Positions 1 through 8,452 of a DNA stretch of 64,000 nt are shown here, piece after piece. How positions within the stretch are numbered: position 1 is the stretch's first letter; each line of letters opens with the position of its first letter. The DNA is taken from NCBI GenBank assembly GCA_900543805.1, contig UQTE01000002.1, forward strand, positions 62,001-126,000. Reading direction: 5' to 3'. A program made the translations under genes and the position numbers. Under the pieces are notes generated by a model. That model had not been told where the DNA came from. It worked only from the letters and a program-made list of their open reading frames with translations, and searched no databases. The DNA is from an uncultured Sutterella sp. (GTDB taxonomy: Bacteria; Pseudomonadota; Gammaproteobacteria; Burkholderiales; Burkholderiaceae_F).

Positions 1-1
1 C

Positions 2-529
2 GCCGCCACGACGAACCTCTCCCGCAGCTTCAACGGCCACATCGGCACCCACTTCGACGTGGAAAACCAGACCTTCCCCTTGGAATATTGCCGCCGCAAG
101 GGCTGGATCTTCGACGTGCGTAGCGTGCCCATGGACCGCGAGATCGGCGTCGACGACATCGACCTCTCGAAAGTCGAGTCCGGCATGTTCGTCGGATTCT
201 TCTCGGGCTACATCGAAACGGAACCCTACGGAAGCAAGAAGTACTTCGCGGAACACCCCGCGCTTTCCGTCGACCTCATTGAAAAACTCATCGAAAAAGA
301 GGTCTCGCTCGTCGGCCTCGACTTTTCCGGGATGCGGCTCGGCGCCGAACACAATCCCATGGACCGTCACTGCGCGGAGCACGGCATGTTCGCGGTCGAA
401 AACATGGCGAACCTCGGCGCCGCGGCGGAGCGCCCGCTCACGGTCTACGTCTTTCCGATGCGCTTTGCCGGCATGACGGGCCTTCCCTGCCGCGTGCTCG
501 CAGAAAGTCTGACGACTTCTTTCGAATAA
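2..529 (+). CDS. Cyclase/kynurenine formamidase-like family protein (5' end outside window)
   Basis: The open frame runs in from the left edge, so the start is missing and 175 residues are visible. Residues 13-19 read HIGTHFD, the metal-binding HxGTHxD signature of the cyclase family (PF04199), whose members hydrolyse or dehydrate small amides and lactones, for example kynurenine formamidase. The usual continuation PxH is replaced by VENQTF, so this is a divergent member and its substrate cannot be named. A later stretch, HCAEHGMFAVENMANL, fits the family segment that precedes the C-terminal strand. The GTG at base 59 is not the true start because the signature lies upstream of it. A hairpin terminator follows 30 bases after the stop. 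Confidence 0.8.
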   Translation, partial: AATTNLSRSFNGHIGTHFDVENQTFPLEYCRRKGWIFDVRSVPMDREIGVDDIDLSKVESGMFVGFFSGYIETEPYGSKKYFAEHPALSVDLIEKLIEKEVSLVGLDFSGMRLGAEHNPMDRHCAEHGMFAVENMANLGAAAERPLTVYVFPMRFAGMTGLPCRVLAESLTTSFE

Positions 530-560
530 CGGTCCCGCCTGATCGGGACTGTCACCGGGA

Positions 561-600
561 CGGGCGCTTTCGAGCGCCCGTTTGCGTATTGTTTTTTTTC
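561..600 (+). terminator. Rho-independent terminator after the cyclase gene
   Basis: A perfect 8-bp stem (CGGGCGCT/AGCGCCCG, 561-580) with a TTCG loop is followed by TTTGCGTATTG and an eight-T run. Confidence 0.75.
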
Positions 601-706
601 TTTTCTCTTCTCCCCTCCCGGTTCTTTTTCCTGCGATACACTTTCGTGCCGCACACGATGTTGCGGCACCGCTACCCACCCAACGACACATTTTTTTTTT
701 CGCACG

Positions 707-1066
707 ATGAAGAAAATTCTTTTGATTGCTCCCCTTTTCGCCCTGCTCGCGGGCTGCGGCTCGATTCCGAAGGGGGCAGACCGCCTCAATATGATCACGG
801 CCGAAGAAGCCGAAGCGAACGGCTGCAAGCTCCTCGACAAGGCGGGCTCCGTCTCCGTAATTCTCGTTAACGGCTCCAAGCGCAACACGCAGGTTGCGGT
901 GCGCAAGGCCCTCCGAGTCCCGGGCGCCACGCACGTGGGCTACACGAAGGGGAAGCCCGGCACTACGAACGTTCGCATGTTCATCTGGGCCTGCCCGAAT
1001 CCCGATCTCAAGACGAAGGATCCCAAGGTCGCGGCCTGGCAGAAGGAATACCTCGGTCACGACTAA
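707..1066 (+). CDS. Small predicted outer-membrane lipoprotein
   Basis: The 119-residue product begins MKKILLIAPLFALLAGC, a lipoprotein signal peptide with lipobox LAGC and the acylated Cys at residue 17. It has no Asp at +2, which predicts outer-membrane sorting. The remainder is a short globular domain with two further cysteines (NGCKLL and WACPNP). It loosely resembles the DUF4156 lipoproteins, a tentative match by eye. No ribosome site is evident: the start is preceded by ten T residues, a tract that might slip. A terminator follows at 1124-1150. Function unknown. Confidence 0.75.
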   Translation: MKKILLIAPLFALLAGCGSIPKGADRLNMITAEEAEANGCKLLDKAGSVSVILVNGSKRNTQVAVRKALRVPGATHVGYTKGKPGTTNVRMFIWACPNPDLKTKDPKVAAWQKEYLGHD

Positions 1067-1123
1067 ACAATCCGCTGCCGACCGCCGTTGCCCGAAGCGA
1101 CGGCGCGTCGGTTTCGGAAAACC

Positions 1124-1150
1124 CTCCGCGTTGAGCGGAGATGCTTTTTT
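1124..1150 (+). terminator. Rho-independent terminator after the lipoprotein gene
   Basis: A 6-bp stem CTCCGC/GCGGAG (1124-1140) with loop GTTGA is followed by ATG and six T residues. Confidence 0.6.
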
Positions 1151-1200
1151 CCAAAATCGGTCGTAGAGTGGTAGGCAAGCCTGACCATCGGGAGCCCGCC

Positions 1201-2460
1201 ATGCAACGCCGAACCTTCCTCACCTCTTCCGCCGCCCTCGCCCTTTCCACGGGCCTTCCCGCTTTCGCGGCCTCCACCGCCGATCCGGCACTCGAAGCCT
1301 TCCTCAAAAAATCCTCCTTTGATCTGCGCGCCTTCACGGCCGAAGTGGCCGAATTGGTCGCCATCGACTCCAAGACCGGGCACGAAGAAGGGAACACCCG
1401 CATCGTCGAAATCTTCGCCGAGCGCTTCCGCTCGATCGGCTGGTCGGTGGAGACGCCCTACTGCGAAGGACGAGGCAAGGCTCTGCTCGCCACGAACCGC
1501 CCCGACGCCAAGCGCTTCGACATCGTGCTTTGCGCGCACACCGACACGGTGCAGCCCGTGGGGAGCGCGGCCAAATATCCCTTCCGTCTCGTCGACGGCA
1601 TCGCCTACGGTGCGGGCGTCGCGGACGACAAGAGCTCGCTCAACGCCGTATGGTGGGTCGCCAAAGATCTGCCCGCCCGCGTCACCGACCGCCTTGCGGT
1701 CGCGGTCGTCCTCAATCCAGGCGAAGAATCGGGTTCGAAGGCGACCTCGGCCTTCCTTCGCGGCGTCGCGAAAAAGTCCGACTATGTGATGGTCTTCGAA
1801 CCCGGACGCGGAGAAGTCCCCGGAGGCGGTTTCGTCAAGGTCCGCAAGGGGGCGATCTTCCTCAAGGTCCGCTTTCACGGCAAGGCCGCCCACGCCGGCA
1901 ACAACCCGCAGGACGGACGCAACGCCATCACGGCGATGGCGCTCGCGATCCCCGAGATTCAGAACGTCGCCAAGAAGTACCCGGGCGTCACCATCAACGG
2001 CGACCTCGTCTCGGGCGGCACGGCCGTCAACACGATCGCGGCCGAGGCCGAAGTGACCTTCGACCTTCGCTTCGCCGACAACGCTTCGCGCGACGCCGTG
2101 CTTACCGACATCGAGGCGCTCTGCCGTCGGGGATTCATGGAAGGCGTTCGCGCCGAAATGGTACCGCCCGGCGCTTCGGGCGCCATGGCCGAAACCGACG
2201 CCTCGCGCACCCTCATGGCCCTGGTGGACGGCGCGGCTGCGGATCTGGGACAACCGGCTCCGAAATGGCTCACGGTAGGCGGCGCGTCGGACGGCAATCT
2301 CTTTGCCGAGTATGGCGCGGGCGTCGTCTGCGCCATGGGGGTCGCGGGAAGCAAACTGCACGATCCGGAAAAGGAATGGTCGGATCTTCGCACGGCCCGC
2401 GACCGCGTCCGTCTCGCGCAGGCGACCCTCCTTCGCATGGCGGCGCAACGCCGCCGCTGA
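1201..2460 (+). CDS. M20 family peptidase, glutamate carboxypeptidase-like, Tat-exported
   Basis: This 419-residue zinc peptidase resembles carboxypeptidase G2/CPG70 enzymes, which remove C-terminal glutamate or other residues from small peptides or folates. The N-terminus MQRRTFLTSSAALALSTGLP with AFAA carries a twin-arginine motif and cleavage region, implying folded export to the periplasm. Metal and catalytic motifs are intact: CAHTDT near residue 112, GVADDKSS near 140, the paired EE at 175-176, the dimerisation motif GKAAHAGNNPQDGRNAI, and a late LHDPEKEW histidine. The ATG at 1201 has GGGAG six bases upstream and begins the Tat signal, so the longer frame from 1141 is not used. Exact substrate unknown. 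Confidence 0.88.
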   Translation: MQRRTFLTSSAALALSTGLPAFAASTADPALEAFLKKSSFDLRAFTAEVAELVAIDSKTGHEEGNTRIVEIFAERFRSIGWSVETPYCEGRGKALLATNRPDAKRFDIVLCAHTDTVQPVGSAAKYPFRLVDGIAYGAGVADDKSSLNAVWWVAKDLPARVTDRLAVAVVLNPGEESGSKATSAFLRGVAKKSDYVMVFEPGRGEVPGGGFVKVRKGAIFLKVRFHGKAAHAGNNPQDGRNAITAMALAIPEIQNVAKKYPGVTINGDLVSGGTAVNTIAAEAEVTFDLRFADNASRDAVLTDIEALCRRGFMEGVRAEMVPPGASGAMAETDASRTLMALVDGAAADLGQPAPKWLTVGGASDGNLFAEYGAGVVCAMGVAGSKLHDPEKEWSDLRTARDRVRLAQATLLRMAAQRRR

Positions 2461-2509
2461 CGCCCGAATCCGGCTTTGCGGCAGATCCCGGCACGGGACC
2501 TGCCGAAAG

Positions 2510-3433
2510 TCAGTCGGCGTCAAGGAAGCGCGTCACCTCGTCGAGAAACGCCTGCGGACACTCCTCGTGCGGCGAATGGCCGCAGTCGAGCGCCCGGCCG
2601 GAAGGCCGGAGCGCCTTGTCGCGCCAGGTGTCCACCACGTCGTAGAGCTTTCCAACCGTGCCGCGTCCGCCCCAGAGCAAAAGGAGCGGCGCCTCGATGC
2701 GCTTATCGGCGTCCGCCGCGTCGTCCTCGAGGTCGATCGTTGCGGCCGCGCGGTAGTCTTCGCAGATCGCGTGGATCGTGGCGGGATTTCGGTAGCAGCG
2801 CAGATACTCTTGGAACACCTCTTCCTCAAGGGATCCCGGAATCTTGAGTTGTCCACCGATGTGATGACGAAGGAAATATCCCGGATCGAAGTTGATCAAC
2901 TTTTCGGGGAAGGGTTCGGGCTGGATGAGGAAGAACCACCAGAAGTAGCGCGTCGCAAATTCCTTCTCGGTTCTTTCGTACATGGTCTTGGTGGGCGCAA
3001 TGTCGACGAAGACCGACTTTCGCACGAGCTCGGGCCAATCGAGCGCGAAGCGGTGGCCGACGCGCCCGCCCCGGTCGTGTCCGACAAAGTCGCAACGCTC
3101 CACCCCGAGAACCTTGAGGAGCTGAGCCAAGTCCTCGGCCATCACGCGCTTGCTGTAAGGCCGGTGGTCGAGCGTGCTTTCGGGCTTGCTCGAATCGCCG
3201 TAGCCGCGCAGGTCGACGAGAATCACTCTGCGGTCGCGCGCGAGCGTCGGCGCAACCTTACGCCAGATCACGTGGTTGTGCGGATGCCCGTGCACCATGA
3301 GAAGCGGCGTCTTTCCTTCCTTTCCGCCCGATGCCACCCGCAGGGTAAGCCCGTTCGGGATCTTTACGTCGAAGAGTTCGAACCCGGGCACGAAGGGAGA
3401 GGGTCCTCGGGAAACGATCGTCGCGTCGGTCAT
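2510..3433 (-). CDS. Alpha/beta hydrolase, haloacetate dehalogenase-like
   Basis: The 307-residue hydrolase has the oxyanion segment HGHPHN near residue 49, DLRGYGDSSKP near 74, and the nucleophile elbow GHDRGGRV with Asp120. An Asp nucleophile followed by R-x-x-R is characteristic of fluoroacetate/haloacetate dehalogenases, where the arginines bind the carboxylate; related epoxide hydrolases also use Asp. A C-terminal CGHSPHE supplies the catalytic histidine. The start at 3433 is preceded on its strand by AAGGAGACCAATC, a good ribosome site, so the longer upstream frame is rejected. It is a lone gene convergent with the M20 peptidase. Dehalogenase versus epoxide hydrolase cannot be settled from sequence alone. 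Confidence 0.8.
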   Translation of the reverse strand: MTDATIVSRGPSPFVPGFELFDVKIPNGLTLRVASGGKEGKTPLLMVHGHPHNHVIWRKVAPTLARDRRVILVDLRGYGDSSKPESTLDHRPYSKRVMAEDLAQLLKVLGVERCDFVGHDRGGRVGHRFALDWPELVRKSVFVDIAPTKTMYERTEKEFATRYFWWFFLIQPEPFPEKLINFDPGYFLRHHIGGQLKIPGSLEEEVFQEYLRCYRNPATIHAICEDYRAAATIDLEDDAADADKRIEAPLLLLWGGRGTVGKLYDVVDTWRDKALRPSGRALDCGHSPHEECPQAFLDEVTRFLDAD

Positions 3434-3736
3434 GATTGGTCTCCTTTTCATTCGGACGGAAAGCCGCGTACGTTCGCCGAAGAAGCCCTCCCAAACGGTC
3501 CGGGGGCGGGCCGAGTACGCCGCGGCGGGAGTTTCGCATGGTTTGAGTGTAGTGCCGGCGGTTCGTCCTGAAAACGACCTTTTTCTCACAACACCGTTGA
3601 GTCATCGGCAAAGAAGGCGTTTCTCCCACCCTCCTCCCTCGCCCCGTCGTCCGCCCTTCGATTTCCTTTGACGGCCTTTCCCCGCACACCCCGCATTCTT
3701 CCCCGCGTTTTTCCTTACGCCCGATCCTCGATCTGT

Positions 3737-3742
3737 TACAAT
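3737..3742 (+). promoter_or_regulatory. -10-like element TACAAT upstream of suhB
   Basis: TACAAT lies 85 bases before the suhB start, in an otherwise GC-rich region. No clear -35 is seen. The same hexamer recurs upstream of several other genes here. Confidence 0.35.
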
Positions 3743-3826
3743 ACGCCCACTTTTGAGAGGAGCGCGCCCTACAGTCAGGCGCGCTTCTTGCTTTCTTCTT
3801 TAAAAATTTCATCCATTCGCACCGCC

Positions 3827-4675
3827 ATGGCTTCGCCTTACATTGCCACCGCCGTCAAGGCCGCGCGCCGCGCCGCTCAAGAAATCACCGCCGCCGCTCA
3901 GCAACTCGACCGTCTCGCGATCGACAACAAGTCGGAAAACGACTTTGTGACCGCCGCGGACCGAGCCGCCGAAGAGGCCATCCTCAACGTTCTGCAGAGC
4001 GCCTATCCGCGCCACGCGATCCTCACGGAAGAACGCGGTCTCGTGGGCAACACCAAGAGCGAATGGATGTGGATCGTCGATCCGATCGACGGCACCACCA
4101 ACTTCATTCACGGCGTTCCGCAGTACGCCGTCTCGATCGCGCTTTGCCGCCGCGGCGAACCCGTGGTCGCGGTCGTCTACGACGTCGCCAAGAACGAACT
4201 CTTCACCGCCGTCAAGGGTGAAGGCGCCTTCCTCGACAACCGCCGCATCCGCGTCTCGGAAAACGCCGAAATGCGCCGCGCCCTCATCGGCACGGGCTTC
4301 CCCTTCCGCAAGGGCGACAACTTCAAGGACTACATGCAGAGCTTCATGCGCGTGACGCAGGCCACCGCCGGCGTTCGCCGTCCGGGCGCCGCCTCGCTCG
4401 ACCTCGCCTGGGTCGCCGCGGGCCGCTACGACGGTTTCTGGGAGTCCGGCCTCTCGAAGTGGGACATCGCCGCGGGCGGTCTCCTCGTCTTTGAAGCGGG
4501 CGGTCTTCTCACCGACCTCGAAGGCGGCGAAGAATGGCTCGAAAAGGGCTCGGTCTGCTGCGGCAATCCGAAGATCTTCGGTCAGCTCCTCCCGCTCGTG
4601 GGCAAGCTCCCCGCTCCGGAAGCGAAACCCGCCGAAGCGAAGGAAGAGCCCGCGGCCGAAGGCGACGCGAAGTAA
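3827..4675 (+). CDS. suhB: Inositol monophosphatase family protein
   Basis: The 282-residue product hydrolyses inositol-1-phosphate in a Mg-dependent reaction; SuhB also joins rRNA antitermination complexes in enterobacteria. The family signatures are present: LTEERG near residue 67, WIVDPIDGTTNF at 82-93 (metal ligands D85 and D88), and SKWDIAAGG in the C-terminal third. The protein ends in an Ala/Glu/Pro/Lys-rich tail of about 25 residues that is not part of the catalytic fold. The ATG at 3827 gives the normal N-terminus; the frame stays open upstream to 3668, but that extension does not look like protein. A strong terminator follows directly, so mutS is likely a separate unit. Confidence 0.92.
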   Translation: MASPYIATAVKAARRAAQEITAAAQQLDRLAIDNKSENDFVTAADRAAEEAILNVLQSAYPRHAILTEERGLVGNTKSEWMWIVDPIDGTTNFIHGVPQYAVSIALCRRGEPVVAVVYDVAKNELFTAVKGEGAFLDNRRIRVSENAEMRRALIGTGFPFRKGDNFKDYMQSFMRVTQATAGVRRPGAASLDLAWVAAGRYDGFWESGLSKWDIAAGGLLVFEAGGLLTDLEGGEEWLEKGSVCCGNPKIFGQLLPLVGKLPAPEAKPAEAKEEPAAEGDAK

Positions 4676-4694
4676 TTTCGCCTTTCCCTTTCGC

Positions 4695-4724
4695 AAAGCC
4701 CGCCCATGCGCGGGCTTTTCTTTG
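4695..4724 (+). terminator. Rho-independent terminator after suhB
   Basis: A perfect 9-bp stem AAAGCCCGC/GCGGGCTTT (4695-4703 and 4710-4718) is followed by TTTTCTTTG. The loop contains the first in-frame ATG of the mutS frame, which argues against that ATG as a start. Confidence 0.82.
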
Positions 4725-4780
4725 GGGGTTCTGACGACCCCCGCCCGTCTCCCAACCGCGACACTGTGGAGCCCGCGCCC

Positions 4781-7408
4781 GTGACCACTTACGATTCGGA
4801 TCAACTCGCCCGCTTTACGCCGGCCATGCGGCAGTTTCTCGAGATCAAGGCCCGCTACCCGAACACGCTCGTCCTCTTCCGCATGGGGGACTTCTACGAA
4901 ACGTTCTTCGAGGACGCCGTGCTCGCCAACCGCCTGATCGGCATCACGCTCACGAAGCGCGGGAAGGCCCCCGACGGCACCCCCATTCCGATGGCGGGCG
5001 TCCCCTTCATGACGCTCGACCAGTACATCGCGCGTCTCGTGCGTCTCGGCGAATCGGTCGTGGTGGTCGAACAGCAGGGCACGCCCGGCAAAGGCATGCT
5101 CGAGCGCAAGATCTCGCGCATCGTCACGCCCGGAACGCTTACCGACACGGCTTTGCTCCCGCAAAAGAGCGACTCGATTCTCCTTTCGGTCGCCCCGCCC
5201 GTGCGCCGCGGCCAACCCTGGGGCTTTGCGTGGATTACGTTGAGCAGCGGCGAATTCCGGGGCGCGAGCCTCAAGGACGCCGACCTCGAGACGGCGCTCT
5301 CGCGCATCGCTCCCTCGGAAGTCCTCATTCCCGAAGGGGAAAAGGCGACGCTTCGCGAGCGCTTCGCCTGCGCCGTCACGCCCGTCCCCGACTGGCACTA
5401 CGACGCTGAGCGCGGTACGGAAACGCTCAAGGCGAAGTTCGAGCTCGACAACCTCGACGCCTGGGGGGTCTCGGAGCGTCCGGAAATCCTGCGCGCCGTC
5501 AACGCGCTTCTTGACTACACCTCGGAAACCCAGGTCGATTCGCTTCCCTTCATCCTGCCCCTGCAGATCGAAGAGGAGTCCGACACGATCGTGATCGACG
5601 CCGCCTCGCGGCGCAATCTCGAGATCACCGATCCGATCCGCGCCGACTCGGCCGGCCCCACGCTCTTTTCGGTTCTCGACGGCTGCCGCACGTCGATGGG
5701 AAGCCGCACGCTCAAAAAGTGGCTCAACAATCCCCTTCGCTCGCGCGAGAAGGCGCTTTCGCGTCAGGCCGCGATTTCGGCCTTCTTTGAGGACGAAGCC
5801 CTGCGCGAAGCCGTGCTCGACCTTCTCAAGACGTTGCCCGACCTCGAGCGCATCACGACGCGCACGGCCATGAAGAGCGTCCGACCGAAAGAGCTCGCCT
5901 CTCTTCGAGACGCCCTCCCCGTCCTCGACAAGCTCGCCGCGCGCCTCTCGGGCCTCGAAGCTTTCGCAGCGCTTACACCGAAACTCAAGCTCGACACGGC
6001 GCTCTTTCAGAAGCTCGACGCCGCGATTCTCGAGGAACCCGCGACGCTTCTTCGCGACGGCGACGTGATCAAGAGCGAATACCATCCCGAACTCATGGAT
6101 CTGCGCCGTCTGCGCGACCACACGGGGAACTTCCTGATCGATCTTGAGGAGCGCGAAAGACAGGCAACGGGCATTCCCACGCTTCGCGTCGAATACAACC
6201 GCGTACAGGGCTTCTACATCGAAGTCTCAAAGGCGCAGTCGGCGAACGTTCCCGCACGTTACACGCGCAGACAGACCCTCAAGAACACCGAACGCTACAT
6301 CACGGAAGAGCTCAAGGCCTTCGAGGACAAGGCGATCTCAGCGCGCGAACGAAGCGCCGCGCTCGAAAAGGCCCTCTACGACCACCTCGTCGCGGAATTG
6401 GCCGCCTACGTCGACGGCCTCATGAAGGCCGCCCATGCGGTCGCGGCGCTCGACGTCTTTTCGGCGCTCGCCGACCATGCCCGGCGCTTTCACTGGGCCG
6501 CGCCCGTGCTCTCGGAGCGCCCGATCGTGAGAATCGGCAAGGGCCGCCACCCGGTCGTCGAGACGGTGATCGAAACCTACGTCCCGGCCGACTGCGTGAT
6601 GGGAGACGGGCGCCGCTGCCTCATCATTACGGGCCCGAACATGGGCGGGAAGTCGACCTACATGCGAAGCGTCGCGCTCATCACGCTCCTAGCCTGGATG
6701 GGGAGCTTCGTGCCGGCCGAGAGCGCAGAAATCGGTCCGATCGACCGCATTCACACCCGCATCGGCGCTTCGGACGATCTCGCCCGCGGACGCTCGACCT
6801 TCATGGTCGAAATGACGGAGGCGGCCGCCATTCTTCATCAGGCGACCGACCGAAGCCTCGTTTTGATGGACGAAATCGGACGCGGCACGTCGACCTTCGA
6901 TGGGTTGTCGCTGGCAAGCGCCATCTGCCACGAACTCGTGCAGCCGATCCGCGCCTTCACGCTCTTTGCGACGCACTACTTTGAAGTCACACAGTTGGCG
7001 GGCCTTCTCAAAGAAGCCGTCAACGTGCACGTGAGCGCCGCGCAGGACCGCGACAAAATCGTGTTCCTCCACGAAATCAACGAGGGGCCCGCGAATCAAA
7101 GCTACGGGATCGCCGTCGCGAAGCTCGCGGGCGTGCCCGCGCGCGTCGTGCAGCGCGCCAAAAACTACATGAAGGAGTTGGAGCGCCGCGACTCGATGAG
7201 TTCGGGCGACATGCCCGACCTCTTCACGTCGGTTCGCATGGCCGAAGAGGCCCGCAAGCCCGCGGAGCTCACGGACCGGCAAAAGGCCTTGATCGCCGCC
7301 GCAGAGTCGATCCTCGCGGTCGACGTCGACAGTCTGACGCCGCGCGAAGCGCTCGAGCGCCTCTACGACCTCCATCAGCGCGCGCTCGAAGCTTCGACGC
7401 TCCAATAA
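4781..7408 (+). CDS. mutS: DNA mismatch repair ATPase MutS
   Basis: The 875-residue MutS binds mismatches and small loops and recruits MutL. The mismatch-wedge motif GDFYETF lies at residues 36-42, and the ABC-type ATPase has Walker A GPNMGGKSTYMR (near 618) and Walker B VLMDEIGRGTSTFDG followed by FATHYFEVT. The C-terminus keeps the DSLTPREALERLYDL helix of full-length MutS. I take GTG 4781 as the start because GGAG (4768-4771) sits nine bases upstream. The in-frame ATG at 4706 lies inside the suhB terminator loop, and GTG 4766 has no ribosome site. Length compares with 853 residues in E. coli. The LysR gene follows after 13 bases. Confidence 0.95.
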   Translation: MTTYDSDQLARFTPAMRQFLEIKARYPNTLVLFRMGDFYETFFEDAVLANRLIGITLTKRGKAPDGTPIPMAGVPFMTLDQYIARLVRLGESVVVVEQQGTPGKGMLERKISRIVTPGTLTDTALLPQKSDSILLSVAPPVRRGQPWGFAWITLSSGEFRGASLKDADLETALSRIAPSEVLIPEGEKATLRERFACAVTPVPDWHYDAERGTETLKAKFELDNLDAWGVSERPEILRAVNALLDYTSETQVDSLPFILPLQIEEESDTIVIDAASRRNLEITDPIRADSAGPTLFSVLDGCRTSMGSRTLKKWLNNPLRSREKALSRQAAISAFFEDEALREAVLDLLKTLPDLERITTRTAMKSVRPKELASLRDALPVLDKLAARLSGLEAFAALTPKLKLDTALFQKLDAAILEEPATLLRDGDVIKSEYHPELMDLRRLRDHTGNFLIDLEERERQATGIPTLRVEYNRVQGFYIEVSKAQSANVPARYTRRQTLKNTERYITEELKAFEDKAISARERSAALEKALYDHLVAELAAYVDGLMKAAHAVAALDVFSALADHARRFHWAAPVLSERPIVRIGKGRHPVVETVIETYVPADCVMGDGRRCLIITGPNMGGKSTYMRSVALITLLAWMGSFVPAESAEIGPIDRIHTRIGASDDLARGRSTFMVEMTEAAAILHQATDRSLVLMDEIGRGTSTFDGLSLASAICHELVQPIRAFTLFATHYFEVTQLAGLLKEAVNVHVSAAQDRDKIVFLHEINEGPANQSYGIAVAKLAGVPARVVQRAKNYMKELERRDSMSSGDMPDLFTSVRMAEEARKPAELTDRQKALIAAAESILAVDVDSLTPREALERLYDLHQRALEASTLQ

Positions 7409-7421
7409 GGAGTCTTCGGTC

Positions 7422-8300
7422 GTGACGCGCCCCTCCGACTTCGCCTTTTTTCAGCTCCTCGCCCGTTCGGCGTCGCTCACCGACGCCGCGCGCTCGCTCT
7501 CGATGACGCCCTCGGCCGTGAGCCGTCGGCTCGGCGCGATCGAAACGAGGCTCGGCGTGCAGCTCGTGCTTCGCAACACCCGCAGCATGCGGCTCACCCC
7601 CGAAGGCGAACGTTATCTCGAAGCGGCGGAGGCGATCCTCGCCGAAACCGAAAGGCTCGAAGCCGACATCGCCTCGCGTCCCCTCGGGCGCCTTCGCATC
7701 TGCGCGTCGTTTGGGTTCGGGCGCACGCACATCGCGCCCGTCGTCGCCGACTTCGCCAAGGCGAATCCCGACGTGCGGGTCGACCTCACGCTCACCGACC
7801 GTCCGGTCTCGATCATTGAAGAAGGTTTCGACGTCGGCATTCACCTGGGCGTTCCCCACGACTCTCGTCTTCGCGCCCGAAAGCTTCTGGAGAACGACCG
7901 CATCCTCTGCGCATCACCCGCCTATCTCGAGACGCACGGACGCCCCCTTTTGCCCGCGGACCTCGCGCGCCATCGGCTCATCGAAATCGCCGAGGACGAA
8001 AACACGGTCGGCCGTTGGACCCTCACCCACCGAAAGACGAAGAAGGTGGTGAACCTCGCCGCCGTCCCGGTTCTTCGGAGCAACTCGGGATCGGCCGCGC
8101 TCGACTGGTGTCTCGCGGGGCTCGGTATTGTGCTCAGAAGCCGCTGGCACGCGGCGGCACCTCTCGCCGACGGACGTCTCGAAGAGGTGCTTCCCGACTG
8201 GCACATGCCCGCGGACGTCTACGCCTACTTTGCGGCAAAGAAGCCTTCCGCGCAGCTTCGCGCCTTTCTCGACGCGATGGCGTTGCGTTTCGAGGCCTGA
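7422..8300 (+). CDS. LysR-family transcriptional regulator
   Basis: The 292-residue protein has an N-terminal winged helix-turn-helix (LLARSASLTDAARSLSMTPSAVSRRLGAIE, about residues 8-40) and a periplasmic-binding-fold effector domain ending YAYFAAKKPSAQLRAFLDAM. The residue pattern (RLTPEGERYLEAAE, then GRLRI) is that of the large group related to DsdC/AaeR-like LysR proteins. The GTG start at 7422 follows AAGGAG at 7407-7412, which overlaps the mutS stop, so it can be read from mutS message. It precedes leuC on the same strand by 152 bases, and control of leuCD is a reasonable guess. Effector unknown. Confidence 0.88.
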   Translation: MTRPSDFAFFQLLARSASLTDAARSLSMTPSAVSRRLGAIETRLGVQLVLRNTRSMRLTPEGERYLEAAEAILAETERLEADIASRPLGRLRICASFGFGRTHIAPVVADFAKANPDVRVDLTLTDRPVSIIEEGFDVGIHLGVPHDSRLRARKLLENDRILCASPAYLETHGRPLLPADLARHRLIEIAEDENTVGRWTLTHRKTKKVVNLAAVPVLRSNSGSAALDWCLAGLGIVLRSRWHAAAPLADGRLEEVLPDWHMPADVYAYFAAKKPSAQLRAFLDAMALRFEA

Positions 8301-8452
8301 GAAGCGTCTCCCTGAGCATCCCATCTTTGCGTTTTTCTCACGGATGTTGTGAGAACTCCGCTCTTTCCCGCCTTCGGTTTCGGCACTACACTTTTCCCTT
8401 GACAGCCGCGCCCAACCCCCGCCGCGCGGCGGCCCCGACAGGAGACACCCTC

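Noticed and set aside
3809-6121. A 770-codon reverse frame covering suhB and the first half of mutS
   Set aside because: It is antisense to two clearly identified genes. The composition is Arg/Gly/Val/Glu-rich shadow sequence with no recognisable fold.
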